Shown one piece after another: positions 21,099 through 30,800 of a stretch of DNA of 64,000 nt. The first letter of the stretch is position 1. Each line of letters starts with the position of its first letter. The DNA is from Paraburkholderia nodosa. Its GTDB lineage: Bacteria > Pseudomonadota > Gammaproteobacteria > Burkholderiales > Burkholderiaceae. The notes below the pieces were generated by a model that was given only the letters and a program-made list of their open reading frames with translations, did not search any database and was not told the DNA's origin. The stretch is from contig NZ_MCNV01000012.1 of assembly GCF_001718195.1 (NCBI RefSeq), forward strand, positions 62,001 to 126,000, in the 5' to 3' direction. The position numbers were made by a program, and so were the translations under genes.

Positions 21099-21711
21099 AC
21101 CGCAACTGATCGAGCGCTATACGCCCAACGAGCGCAGCAACCACTGGATCACCGCAATCTGCTTCATCCTGCTCGCGCTCTCGGGCCTCGCGATGTTTCA
21201 CCCGGCCATGGCATTTTTGTACGCGGTGCTCGGCGGTGGCCAGTGGACGCGCATTCTGCACCCGTTCATCGGCGTGGTGATGTTCGTCTCGTTCCTGATC
21301 CTTGCGCTGCGCTTCTGGCATCACAACTATCTGGACAAGGACGACATCCAGTGGATGAAACAGATGGGCGACGTGCTCAACAACCGCGAAGACAGGCTGC
21401 CCGAGATCGGTCGCTACAATGCGGGCCAGAAGCTGTTATTCTTTGTGATGGTGGTTTGCCTCGTGCTGTTGCTCTTGAGCGGCATCGTGATCTGGCGGCG
21501 ATATTTTTCGGTCTACTTTCCGATCGAAATTATCCGGCTCTCAGCGTTGGTGCATGCGGTAGCGGCATTCGTGTTGATCTGCGGCATCATCATTCATATT
21601 TATGCAGCCATATGGGTGAAGGGGTCGATCGGCGCGATGACGCGCGGTTACGTCACCTGGGGCTGGGCGAGAAAGCATCATCCGCGCTGGTTCCGCGAGA
21701 GCATCAAGTAA
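21085..21711 (+). CDS. fdnI: Formate dehydrogenase-N gamma subunit, cytochrome b556
   Basis: A 208-residue membrane subunit with four hydrophobic segments and the His residues used for two b haems ([21 protein letters not shown], the late [23 protein letters not shown]). It carries electrons to quinone. The ATG at 21085 is preferred over 21058 because GGAGGAG sits just before it and it removes a charged extension. It overlaps the end of fdnH. Confidence 0.93.
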   Translation: MKDDEPQLIERYTPNERSNHWITAICFILLALSGLAMFHPAMAFLYAVLGGGQWTRILHPFIGVVMFVSFLILALRFWHHNYLDKDDIQWMKQMGDVLNNREDRLPEIGRYNAGQKLLFFVMVVCLVLLLLSGIVIWRRYFSVYFPIEIIRLSALVHAVAAFVLICGIIIHIYAAIWVKGSIGAMTRGYVTWGWARKHHPRWFRESIK

Positions 21712-21771
21712 CGCACCGGCTGCGCGCCGCCTGCCGCGCCGTTTGGCGAAGGCAGTGGCGGCGCGAGCGGC

Positions 21772-21807
21772 AAACCGCCGGCGCCCGCGAGGGCACGGCG
21801 GTTTTTT
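21772..21807 (+). terminator. Rho-independent terminator after fdnI
   Basis: Stem AAACCGCCG / CGGCGGTTT (21772-21780 and 21796-21804) around a 15-nt loop, followed by a T-run. It lies 60 nt past fdnI and before the fdhE start, so the structural operon probably ends here, with some read-through possible. Confidence 0.82.
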
Positions 21808-21838
21808 CTTCGTGAAGCCGTTCTGGAGTCGACCCGTC

Positions 21839-22771
21839 GTGACGCAACGCATTCTCGACCCGCAGCAAATCGAATCGCTCGATCCTTCGGCCATTCCGCG
21901 CATTCGTCTGCCCGAACGGGTCGCCTTTTTCAGTACGCGCGCCGTGCGCCTGCGGCATCTCGCGGACCACAATCCCATTGGCGGCTACGTGCGGCTCATG
22001 GCGGCGCTCGTCGACGCGCAGCAGGAGGCGCTAGAACATTGCAGCGCCTCCATGCCTTCGCGTGAAGCGATTACGAACGCGCAGCATCACTCCATGCCGA
22101 TCCTGCCGGCGCTTTCGGGCGAGCGTGATCCGCAATGGCGCGCCGTGCTATCGCGTCTTGCCGATCGGGTCGAAGCGGCAGGAGCGGTTGCGCCTGCGCT
22201 CGCGAAAGTGCTGGGCGACCTGCGCGCCATGAACGAAGGGCAACTCGATGCCCAGGCCGATGCGGTTCTCGCCCAGCGCTACACCGAAGTCGCGCCCGCC
22301 ACCGCGCCGTTCATCATGGCCGCGCTGCAGGTGGTGTGGACCGACCTCGCGAGCCGCATCGACGTACGCGACGTGCCTTATGTCGATGCGCCAGGCGTCT
22401 GTCCCGTGTGCGGCTCGCCGCCCGTTGCCAGCATCGTGCGCATTGGCGGCGTGTATCAGGGCTACCGGTTTGCGCAATGCGGCCTGTGCGGCACCGAGGC
22501 TCACGTGGTGCGCGTGAAGTGCACGAACTGCGATTCGACCAAGGGCATTGCGTATCACGGCATCGAAGGCGGCAATGCCGCACTCAAGGCCGAATCGTGC
22601 GACGAATGCCATACGTACCGCAAGATCGGCTATCAGGAGAAGGACCTCGATTTCGAGCCGCTCGCGGACGACCTGGCGAGCCTCACGCTCGATCTGCTGA
22701 TGAGCGACGCGGGCTACCGTCGCGCGAGCCCGAATCCGTTGCTATGGCCCGAAGTGCCGGGCGACCAGTAA
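21839..22771 (+). CDS. fdhE: Formate dehydrogenase accessory protein FdhE
   Basis: A 310-residue cytoplasmic factor needed for active respiratory formate dehydrogenase. It carries four Cys pairs of rubredoxin type: CPVC, CGLC, CTNC and CDEC in the C-terminal half. The start is taken as GTG 21839, preceded by GGAG, because the longer open frame from 21743 would run through the fdnI terminator. LLWPEVPG at the end is typical. It is followed after 15 bp by selA. Confidence 0.9.
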   Translation: MTQRILDPQQIESLDPSAIPRIRLPERVAFFSTRAVRLRHLADHNPIGGYVRLMAALVDAQQEALEHCSASMPSREAITNAQHHSMPILPALSGERDPQWRAVLSRLADRVEAAGAVAPALAKVLGDLRAMNEGQLDAQADAVLAQRYTEVAPATAPFIMAALQVVWTDLASRIDVRDVPYVDAPGVCPVCGSPPVASIVRIGGVYQGYRFAQCGLCGTEAHVVRVKCTNCDSTKGIAYHGIEGGNAALKAESCDECHTYRKIGYQEKDLDFEPLADDLASLTLDLLMSDAGYRRASPNPLLWPEVPGDQ

Positions 22772-22786
22772 GGAGCCGCGCACGCC

Positions 22787-24253
22787 ATGAGTGAAGCCGT
22801 GGGACAAGCAGCGGAGCACGATGCGCACGCCCTGCATGTGCTGCTCGCGAAAATGCCGGCGGTCGAGCGCGTGATTGCCTCGGAGCAAGCGCAGCCGCTG
22901 ATCGCGCAGTACGGACGCACCCAGGTGATCGACGCGATTCGCGCCACGCAGGACGGCTGGCGTCGCGATGTGCGAGCTGGCGTTCTGGCGCATGAAAACA
23001 AGGATGCCGAACCATTTTCATTGGAGCGCGTGATCGAGGCGACCACGCAACGGTTGGCCGAACGCGCGCAAAGCCGCCTGCGTTCCGTCTTCAATCTCAC
23101 GGGCACGGTGCTGCACACGAATCTCGGCCGCGCGCTGCTGCCCGACGAGGCCGTGAAAGCGGTGGTGCAGGCGCTCACGCAACCCGCAAACCTCGAATTC
23201 GATCTCGCGAGCGGCAAGCGCGGCGACCGCGACGACCTGATCGACTCGCTGATCTGCGAACTGACGGGGGCAGAAGCCGCGACCGTCGTGAACAACAACG
23301 CGGCGGCCGTGTTGCTGCTGTTGAGCGCACTCGCCAATCGGAAGGAGGTCGTCGTTTCGCGCGGCGAACTGGTCGAGATCGGCGGGGCATTTCGCATTCC
23401 CGACATCATGAGCCGGGCGGGCGCACGCTTGCGCGAGATCGGCACGACGAACCGAACGCATCTCAAGGATTACGAAGCGGCGATCAACGCGCACACCGCG
23501 CTCCTGATGAAAGTCCATTGCAGCAACTACGCGATCAGTGGCTTTACAAAGAGTGTCGAACTCGATGAACTCGTGCCGCTAGCGCGTCAGCACGGCCTGC
23601 CCGTAGCGGTCGATCTGGGCAGTGGGACGCTCGTCGATCTCGCGCAGTGGGGCTTGCCGGCCGAGCCCACGGTGCGCGCGACCGTGGAAGCGGGCGCGGA
23701 CCTCGTGACCTTCAGCGGCGACAAGCTGCTGGGCGGCCCGCAGGCGGGACTGATCGTCGGTCGCAAGGAATTGATTGCGAAGATCAAGAAGCACCCGCTC
23801 AAGCGCGCGTTGCGGGTCGGCAAGCTCACGCTCGCTGCGCTCGAGCCCGTATTGCGGCTCTATCGAGCGCCCGAATTCCTGCAGGAACGGCTCACTACGC
23901 TGCGCCTGCTCACGCGGCCCGCCCTGCAAATGCAAGAGGCCGCGCAGCGCGCGCTGCCCCCGTTTCAGCGCGCCATAGGCGAAGCGTATGCGGCGAGCGT
24001 CGAGCCGATGTTCAGCCAGATCGGTAGCGGCGCACTGCCCGTAGACGTGCTGCCGAGCAGCGGGCTCGTCGTGCGCCATGCGGGGAAGGGCGGCAGTGGC
24101 CGTGCGCTGCTCAGGCTCGAACGCGCCTTGCGCGAACTGCCGCGTCCCGTGATCGGCCGTATTGCCGACGACGCCCTGCGCCTGGACCTGCGCTGCCTCG
24201 AACCCGCGGACGAAGCGGCGTTCGTGGCGCAACTCGCGGAGCTGCGTCTGTGA
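22787..24253 (+). CDS. selA: L-seryl-tRNA(Sec) selenium transferase
   Basis: A 488-residue PLP enzyme, slightly longer than E. coli SelA, that converts Ser-tRNA-Sec to Sec-tRNA-Sec with selenophosphate. Recognisable parts are [48 protein letters not shown] and the PLP-lysine segment [20 protein letters not shown] precedes the ATG. It overlaps selB by four bases (GTGA). selD, for selenophosphate, is not in the window. Confidence 0.95.
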   Translation: MSEAVGQAAEHDAHALHVLLAKMPAVERVIASEQAQPLIAQYGRTQVIDAIRATQDGWRRDVRAGVLAHENKDAEPFSLERVIEATTQRLAERAQSRLRSVFNLTGTVLHTNLGRALLPDEAVKAVVQALTQPANLEFDLASGKRGDRDDLIDSLICELTGAEAATVVNNNAAAVLLLLSALANRKEVVVSRGELVEIGGAFRIPDIMSRAGARLREIGTTNRTHLKDYEAAINAHTALLMKVHCSNYAISGFTKSVELDELVPLARQHGLPVAVDLGSGTLVDLAQWGLPAEPTVRATVEAGADLVTFSGDKLLGGPQAGLIVGRKELIAKIKKHPLKRALRVGKLTLAALEPVLRLYRAPEFLQERLTTLRLLTRPALQMQEAAQRALPPFQRAIGEAYAASVEPMFSQIGSGALPVDVLPSSGLVVRHAGKGGSGRALLRLERALRELPRPVIGRIADDALRLDLRCLEPADEAAFVAQLAELRL

Positions 24254-26178
24254 TCGTCGGCACGGCGGGGCACATCGACCACGGCAAGACCACGCTGGTC
24301 CGCGCGTTGACCGGCGTCGATACCGACCGCCTGAAAGAAGAGAAGGCGCGCGGCATTTCGATCGAACTGGGTTATGCGTACCTGCCGCTCGCCAACGGCG
24401 ACGTGCTGGGCTTCATCGACGTGCCCGGCCATGAGAAGCTCGTCCATACGATGGCGGCGGGTGCGTGCGGCATCGACTTGGCGCTGCTCGTGATTGCGGC
24501 CGACGACGGCGTGATGCCGCAAACGCGCGAGCATCTCGCCATTCTGCAACTGCTGGGCGTGCAGCAAGGCGCCATCGCGCTGACCAGGGGCGATCGCGTG
24601 GATGCGGCGCAGCTCGACGCCGTGCGTGCCGAAATCGCCGCGTGGCTCGCTGACACGATGCTTGCGGACGCACCCGTATTCGAGACCAATGCCACGCAGC
24701 CGCATGACGAAGGCGTGGCGCGCCTCGACGCCTGGTTGCGCGAGCGCGCGAGTACATGGCGGGCGCGACGAGACGATGGACTCTTTCGCCTCGCCGTGGA
24801 TCGCGTATTTACGCTGACGGGCCAGGGGACGGTGGTGACGGGTACCGTATTCGCCGGGCGCGTACAGGCGGGCGACGCGCTCGTGCTCGCACCTGCCGGC
24901 ACGCCTGTGCGCGTGCGTGGCCTGCATGCGCAGAACCGAGCGGTACAGGCGGGCGATTCAGGCCACGCCGGCCAGCGTTGCGCGCTCAATCTCGCGGGCA
25001 TCGACAAAGAGCAGATTGAGCGCGGGGACTGGATCGTCGATGCGCGGCTGGCCGAGCCGGCCGTGCGTCTCGACGTCGAACTGCAGTTGCTCGACGACGC
25101 GGGTATCACGTTGCAGCACTGGTCGCCGCTGCATGTGCATCTCGGCACGACGCATCGCGTGGCGAACGTTGCGTTGCTCGAAGGCGAAACGCTCGCGCCG
25201 GGCGCGGCTGCCCGAGTGCAGCTCGTCTTCGAAGCGCCGTTGCACGCGTTGCCGGGGGACCGCTTCATTGTCCGCAACGCGCAGGCAAACCACACCATAG
25301 GTGGCGGGCGTGTGCTCGATCCATTCGGTCCGTCGCGGCGGCGCCGGACGCCAGAACGGCGTGCCTGGCTCGACGCGTTGTGCACATGGCTCGACGAAGC
25401 GAGCCTGGCGCCGCTGATCGAAGAAGCGCCGCGTGGCATTGCGCGCGCGACGTTGACGCAGTTGACCGGTTACGACGACGCTGCGCTCGCTTTGCCCGCC
25501 GATGCGATTTCCATCGCACCGCAAGGACGCGACGACGAAGGCGCGGTGATCGCACACGCGCACTGGTCGAGGCTCACCGAACGCATTGTCGAGGCGCTCG
25601 CCGAGTTTCATGCGCGCTCGCCCGATGAGCAGGGGCCGGACGCGGCACGGTTGCGCCGCATGGCGGCGCCGCTCGTGAGCGATGCGGTGTGGCGCGCCGC
25701 GATCGAAGCGCTCGAGCGCGAGAGGCGAGTGTCACGCAGCGGGCCGTGGCTGCATCTGCCGTCACACGCGGTGACGCTCGACGCCGAAGACGAAGCGCTC
25801 GCCGCGCGCCTCATGCCGCTGCTCGCACAAGGGCGTTTCGATCCGCCGTGGGTGCGGGATCTCGCGCGTGAGACGCGGCAGCCGGAAGAGAAGGTGCGTG
25901 CGCTGCTGCGCAAGCTTGCGCGCCTGGGTATGGTGTATCAGGTCGTGCGCGATCTCTTCTACGATCGCGACATGGTGCAGACGCTCGCGCGTGCCGTCGC
26001 ACAGATTGCCGCGGAGCAGGGCGGTGCGGTCAACGCCGCGGCGTTTCGCGACGCCACGGCATTGGGCCGCAAACGTGCGATCCAGATTCTGGAGTACTTC
26101 GACCGCGTTGGATATACTCGCTTTCAGCGCGATACGCATCTGCTACGGCACGACAGCCGGATGCGCGAATGGTTGTAG
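24250..26178 (+). CDS. selB: Selenocysteine-specific translation elongation factor
   Basis: A 642-residue GTPase that delivers Sec-tRNA to UGA codons carrying a SECIS. The N-terminal EF-Tu-like part shows G1 [14 protein letters not shown]3 DVPGHEKL and the G4 position as ALTRGDRV, where many SelBs have TKxD. The C-terminal 250 residues are tandem winged helices that bind the SECIS (ending [17 protein letters not shown]). GTG start, overlapping the selA stop. The tRNA-Sec gene lies 46 nt downstream on the same strand. Confidence 0.95.
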   Translation: MIVGTAGHIDHGKTTLVRALTGVDTDRLKEEKARGISIELGYAYLPLANGDVLGFIDVPGHEKLVHTMAAGACGIDLALLVIAADDGVMPQTREHLAILQLLGVQQGAIALTRGDRVDAAQLDAVRAEIAAWLADTMLADAPVFETNATQPHDEGVARLDAWLRERASTWRARRDDGLFRLAVDRVFTLTGQGTVVTGTVFAGRVQAGDALVLAPAGTPVRVRGLHAQNRAVQAGDSGHAGQRCALNLAGIDKEQIERGDWIVDARLAEPAVRLDVELQLLDDAGITLQHWSPLHVHLGTTHRVANVALLEGETLAPGAAARVQLVFEAPLHALPGDRFIVRNAQANHTIGGGRVLDPFGPSRRRRTPERRAWLDALCTWLDEASLAPLIEEAPRGIARATLTQLTGYDDAALALPADAISIAPQGRDDEGAVIAHAHWSRLTERIVEALAEFHARSPDEQGPDAARLRRMAAPLVSDAVWRAAIEALERERRVSRSGPWLHLPSHAVTLDAEDEALAARLMPLLAQGRFDPPWVRDLARETRQPEEKVRALLRKLARLGMVYQVVRDLFYDRDMVQTLARAVAQIAAEQGGAVNAAAFRDATALGRKRAIQILEYFDRVGYTRFQRDTHLLRHDSRMREWL

Positions 26179-26224
26179 GCACATCGATATGTGCGTGTGG
26201 TTGCAGGTGGTTGGGTTTCACGAA

Positions 26225-26320
26225 GGAAGGCATTCGTATCCGGTGGTACGGCCGGGCTTCAAACCCGGTTGGGGGCGTCAGCCGCTCCCGGGTCAGTTCG
26301 ACTCTGGCTGCCTTCCGCCA
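26225..26320 (+). tRNA. selC: tRNA-Sec (anticodon TCA), CCA encoded
   Basis: A 96-nt tRNA gene. The acceptor stem is eight base pairs (GGAAGGCA / TGCCTTCC), one longer than ordinary tRNAs and diagnostic for tRNA-Sec. The anticodon stem CCGGG / CCCGG encloses the loop CTTCAAA with TCA at 26259-26261, reading UGA. A long variable arm (GGGGGCGTC...GCTCCCG) and a T-loop GTTCGACTC follow, then G and the encoded CCA. It is probably co-transcribed with selAB. Confidence 0.96.
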
Positions 26321-26464
26321 TATGGGCCTTACGGCCTGGTCCGATATCTCTCTCTTCCGATGGCCCCCAGACGACCGCATTCTGTTCGAAGCTCTCTCGC
26401 CGCAATATGACGGATGCCTGGACGTCGGCGGAAAGATCGTGGACTATCAATTTCGCCATCCGCC

Positions 26465-27649
26465 TTACGGCTGCCACGATGAATCGGCTATTGCCCAGAA
26501 CGCGGCTTTCGGTTTCAGGTTCGCGTCGAATAGCAGCGGCAGATTGGTACGCGGCACCGGTATGGAGGTCAGCCACGTGTGCTTGTCCGAATAGCCCCAG
26601 AAGCTGACGGCCTTGATGCTTGGCTCGTGCTCGAACAGATCGAACACCGCGCGATACCGCTGCGCCTGCGCACGCATCACGTCGTTCGGCACCGGCTGGC
26701 CGAGATCGGGCAAGCACGCAGGCGGATGGCTCCAGCATGCGCCCGGGTCGCTGTAGAGACTGACATCGAGTTCCGTCACCTGGTTTTCGAGTCCGAGGGC
26801 GGCGACGTCGTCGAAAGCCTGCTTCATATTTTGCAGCGGCGGCCAGTTGATGCTGATATGCATTTGATGCCCGACGCCATCGATCGGCACGCCCTGAGCA
26901 CGCAAATCGCGTATCACGGAGAGCAGCTTCGCGCGCTTGGCCGCGTCGTCCGTGCTGTACTCGTTGATATAGAGCTTGACGTCAGGGTCGGCCGCACGCG
27001 CGGCGCGGAACGCAATTGCAATGTAGTCCTTGCCGAGCGCGCGATACCACGGGCTGTCTTCGCGATAGACCTGATGCGGGTCGTCGCTGATGACTTCGTT
27101 CACGACGTCCCATGCATAGACCTTGCCGCGAAAATGCGTGACGACATCGGTCACATAGCGTTGGAGCCGTGCCGCGACGATATCGTGATAATGCGGATCT
27201 TTGGCGTCGCCTGCAAAGAACCAGTCCGGCGCCTCGGTCCATTCGCCGCTCCTGTAATGCCACACCAGCGTGTGCCCACGCACGGCCAGGCCATGCGCCT
27301 GCGCGAACGCCGCGATCTGGTCGGCCGGCGCGAAGTTGTACTCGCCTGCGGCCACGCCTATCGTGCCCGGCTTCATTTTGTTCTCGGCGGTCAGGCTCGA
27401 GAACTGGACGGCCAGCAGCGCGGCGTCGGCGGGACTGTCGATGGAATCGGGTTCAATCGCCGCGCCTACCTTGAAATGCGCGGCCATCACGCTTTTCAGT
27501 TGCGGCACGGCCTGCGTGAGAGCGGCTGCGAGCGGCAATCCATCGGGGGTGGCAGCCGTTTGGTTGTGCGCGCAACCTGAGATCGACGCAATCGTGAGCA
27601 ATGTGACGCCTGCGTACAGTGCACGCACGGCGACTCCCGATGGACGCAT
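26465..27649 (-). CDS. GH10 endo-1,4-beta-xylanase, predicted lipoprotein
   Basis: A 394-residue glycoside hydrolase family 10 protein. The general acid/base Glu sits in VYAWDVVNEVISDD and the nucleophile Glu in QVTELDVSLYS; HTLVWH and the late FWGYSDKHTW are also family motifs. The N-terminus has a lipobox (LTIASISGC, Cys near residue 27), so the enzyme is probably anchored to a membrane facing the periplasm or surface. It likely cuts xylan-type chains. The ATG at 27649 has AAGGAG. It is convergent with the selenium cluster and alone. Confidence 0.92.
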   Translation of the reverse strand: MRPSGVAVRALYAGVTLLTIASISGCAHNQTAATPDGLPLAAALTQAVPQLKSVMAAHFKVGAAIEPDSIDSPADAALLAVQFSSLTAENKMKPGTIGVAAGEYNFAPADQIAAFAQAHGLAVRGHTLVWHYRSGEWTEAPDWFFAGDAKDPHYHDIVAARLQRYVTDVVTHFRGKVYAWDVVNEVISDDPHQVYREDSPWYRALGKDYIAIAFRAARAADPDVKLYINEYSTDDAAKRAKLLSVIRDLRAQGVPIDGVGHQMHISINWPPLQNMKQAFDDVAALGLENQVTELDVSLYSDPGACWSHPPACLPDLGQPVPNDVMRAQAQRYRAVFDLFEHEPSIKAVSFWGYSDKHTWLTSIPVPRTNLPLLFDANLKPKAAFWAIADSSWQP

Positions 27650-27884
27650 TCCCGTCTCCTTATAGTGATGTGCCTCGCCAGAAAGCATGTTTGCGTACCA
27701 TGCGACGTTACCGGTAACGTCGTGGGATGTTAAACACCGGACTTCAAGGTTGCCATGCGGGGTTTACCTGACGCGCGGTGCAGCGGCGGCCTTTGACGAG
27801 AGAACGAGAACTGCGCATCGATGTCGAGTACGCGCGACATAGACTGCGCCGCTCGACACGTCGCAGCGCTAGTTACAGCGTTAC

Positions 27885-30800
27885 CTACCAAAGAAAGCGC
27901 ACGCCGAGATCGCCCTCGACGCCACTGCGGCGGACATTGCTACTTCCACTTACGGCGAACTGGTAGCCGAACTGTCCGTAAAGGTTCAGCCGATCCTTGA
28001 TCCTGGCGGTGACACCGCCGGCGAGCTCGAGCCGCGTGGCCTGCACATTCAGCGGCACCGGTTCATTGCCGAAGGTCGTGGTGGCCTGGGCATTGAAATC
28101 CCGCCACAGGTTGGCACGCATATAGGGCTGCCATACCGCTTCATGGCTGCCTTCGATGGTCCATTTCGCGCGCACGCCGAGACGGCCAGTCGCGCCCGAC
28201 GTGGAGCCGAGGGACACGTCGCCCAGACCGTCGTTCGTGTCGGAGAACGACACATGCTGCCAGATGATTTGCGCCTGCGGCTCCAGCTCGAAACCCGGGC
28301 CGAGCGGCAGCGGGATCGGGTAGCCACCCTCGAGGGATGTCACGAAGCCCGTACCCTGAACCGGCAGATTCGCGAACTGCGTGGTCGCGGCGCCGTCGTA
28401 GTGCGTACCCTGCACGACTGCATCGAGATACCAGCCGCTGGGGCCGTAGTGCGTCCAGTAGCCACCGCCTGTGTAGGCATTCAGATGCATCGAGCCGGTG
28501 TGCTCCAGCACGTATCCGGTTGTCGCGGCGTTGGTGACGAGGCCATCGACATCGGCACTGCCGTAGCCGTATGCAAAGTAGACGCCTGCCGCATCGCGAT
28601 GGCCGGGCAGGAAGCTTCCTCGCCATACGTCGAGACCCGTCTGCAAGCCTCCGACTCCGCCGCTCGCGCGCGGATCGGCGTAGGCCTCGTAGTGGTTGTC
28701 GATCTGGCCGCCGAACACGCGTCCCCATGCGGAGCTTGCCCAGCCCGAACCGCCCGCTGCGCCGCTCTGCGTCGTAAGCGTGTCGCCGATGCGCTCATGC
28801 AGCGTCCCGAGCATCTCGACACCCATCTGCCGGGCGACCGGTTGCACGACGCCGTAGGTGGCGAGTTCCGGCCCGATGATCGGGTAGATGCCAGGCGGCA
28901 GCGGATCCGGTGGGGGCCCGGTGCCGGTTCCCGGTTCCAGTTCCTCTTCGCCTCCCCCCGGTGGAGGCGGCACGACGAACGAGGAGCGCAGAAACCAGTC
29001 CTCGGGATTGCTGCTGTTGAGGCCACCGCGAAACAAACGATAGTCTTCCGCGCCACCGCGCGCCTCGCCAGCGAGCGTAAAGGCATCCGACGCCGTGGTG
29101 CCACCGTTGGTTGTCTCGACGACGAGAATGCCGTTGCCCGTCGTCAACCCACCGGAGCCGCCGGCGTTCGTGACGCGTACGGCTGAAGGGTCGGCGCGGC
29201 CGCCGTTGATGACGAGCTTGTCCGACGGCGAGCCATCCAGACCGAGGAACGTGCGCAGCGCGAGCGTGCCGCCGGCCCCCACATAATTTTTGACGGTCAT
29301 CACACCGAATTGCCCCGCTGGGAGACCGAAGCCCGGCTCAACCGTTCCGGCATTGGTGACGGTATTCAAGTCCGTTCCTGCCCCGCCCAGGGTTCCGTTC
29401 GCTTCCACATTGACCGGCGACTGCAACGAGCCGGTCAGATTGAGCACGCCACCGCGAACGTTGGTCACACCGGTATAGGTGTTCTGGCCGGACAATGTGA
29501 GCACGCCGTTGCCGACCTTGGTCAGCGCGCCGCTTCCCGAGAGCACGCCGGACCATGTCGCGCCGATGCCGTTGGTGTCGATGGTCGATGTCGTGCCGCC
29601 GACCAGCGTTGCGTTGACGCCTGCGTTCAGCGCCGAACCCACCACCTGGATCGTTCCACCGCCGAGGTTGAATGCATACGTGCCGCCCAGATTGTTGAAG
29701 TCGCCGAACAGCGAATTCCCGCCAATCTGCAGTGTCCCGCCCAACAGCTTGTACGTACCGTTGCCGGCCGCCGCGAGGAACAGTCTCGACCCGCTGCCGA
29801 TTGCCAGGGTGCCGCCGGTCTGGTTGATCGTACCGGTGCCCTCGCTACCCGTCGACGCGACGTTCGAGCCGAGGAACAGCGACCCGTTGGCCACGTTGAA
29901 GGTGCCGCCGCTCAGGTTGAGCGTGCCGTTGCTCGGGTTGCCTTGCGTATTGCGCCCGAGCGTCACGAAGTCGGTGACGCTGTTGCCGAACGTGACCGTT
30001 CCGCCCATCAGGTTGTAGGTGCCCGTTCCGCCCTGATTGCCGATATTCAGCGACACCGGCGTGCCCGGCGTACCGAAGACGACGTTGCCCGCGGTCTGCG
30101 TCACCGTGCCTGTGCCGCCGAAGTCGCCGACCTGAAGCGCGGAGTTGAACGTGAGCGTGCCGCCGCCCACGTTCAACGTGCCCGACGACGTCGATCCGGG
30201 CACCTGCGTCGCCAGCGCATTGCCGAGGCCCAGCGAAAGATAGTCGATCGCGGCGCTGCCGCTGGTGAGCGCCAGTCCGCCGCCCACGACAAAAGCCGAG
30301 CCGGCCTGAATCCGCGCGCCGTTGATCGTGAACGTCCCTGTGCCAGTCTTGACCAAGATGCCGTGCAGCGCGTCGTTCACCGTGCCGGTATTGACGATCG
30401 TGCCGGAGAAGGTGGTGTTCGTGTTATCGGTGCCAACCACCAGGATGTTCGTGCCATCGATCACGGTGCCGCTGCCGGACAGGTTCGGCAGCGGCACGAC
30501 ACCGGTCGGGATCCCCGGTATCGGCGTGGTCGTGACGCCCGAAATATCGAAGGTGCCGTTGTTCAACATCCCGCTGGTCAGATTGATGCTGCCGTTGCCG
30601 GTCAGCGCCAGCGTGCCGGCCGAGATGGTCGTCATGCCGGTATAGGTGTTCGCATTGGTCAGCGTGAGCACGCCGTTGCCGACCTTGGTCAGCGCGCCGC
30701 TTCCGGAAAGCACGCCGGACCATGTCGCGCCGATGCCGTTGGTGTCGATGGTCGACGTCGTGCCGCCGACCAGCGTTGCGTTGACGCCTGCGTTCAGCAC

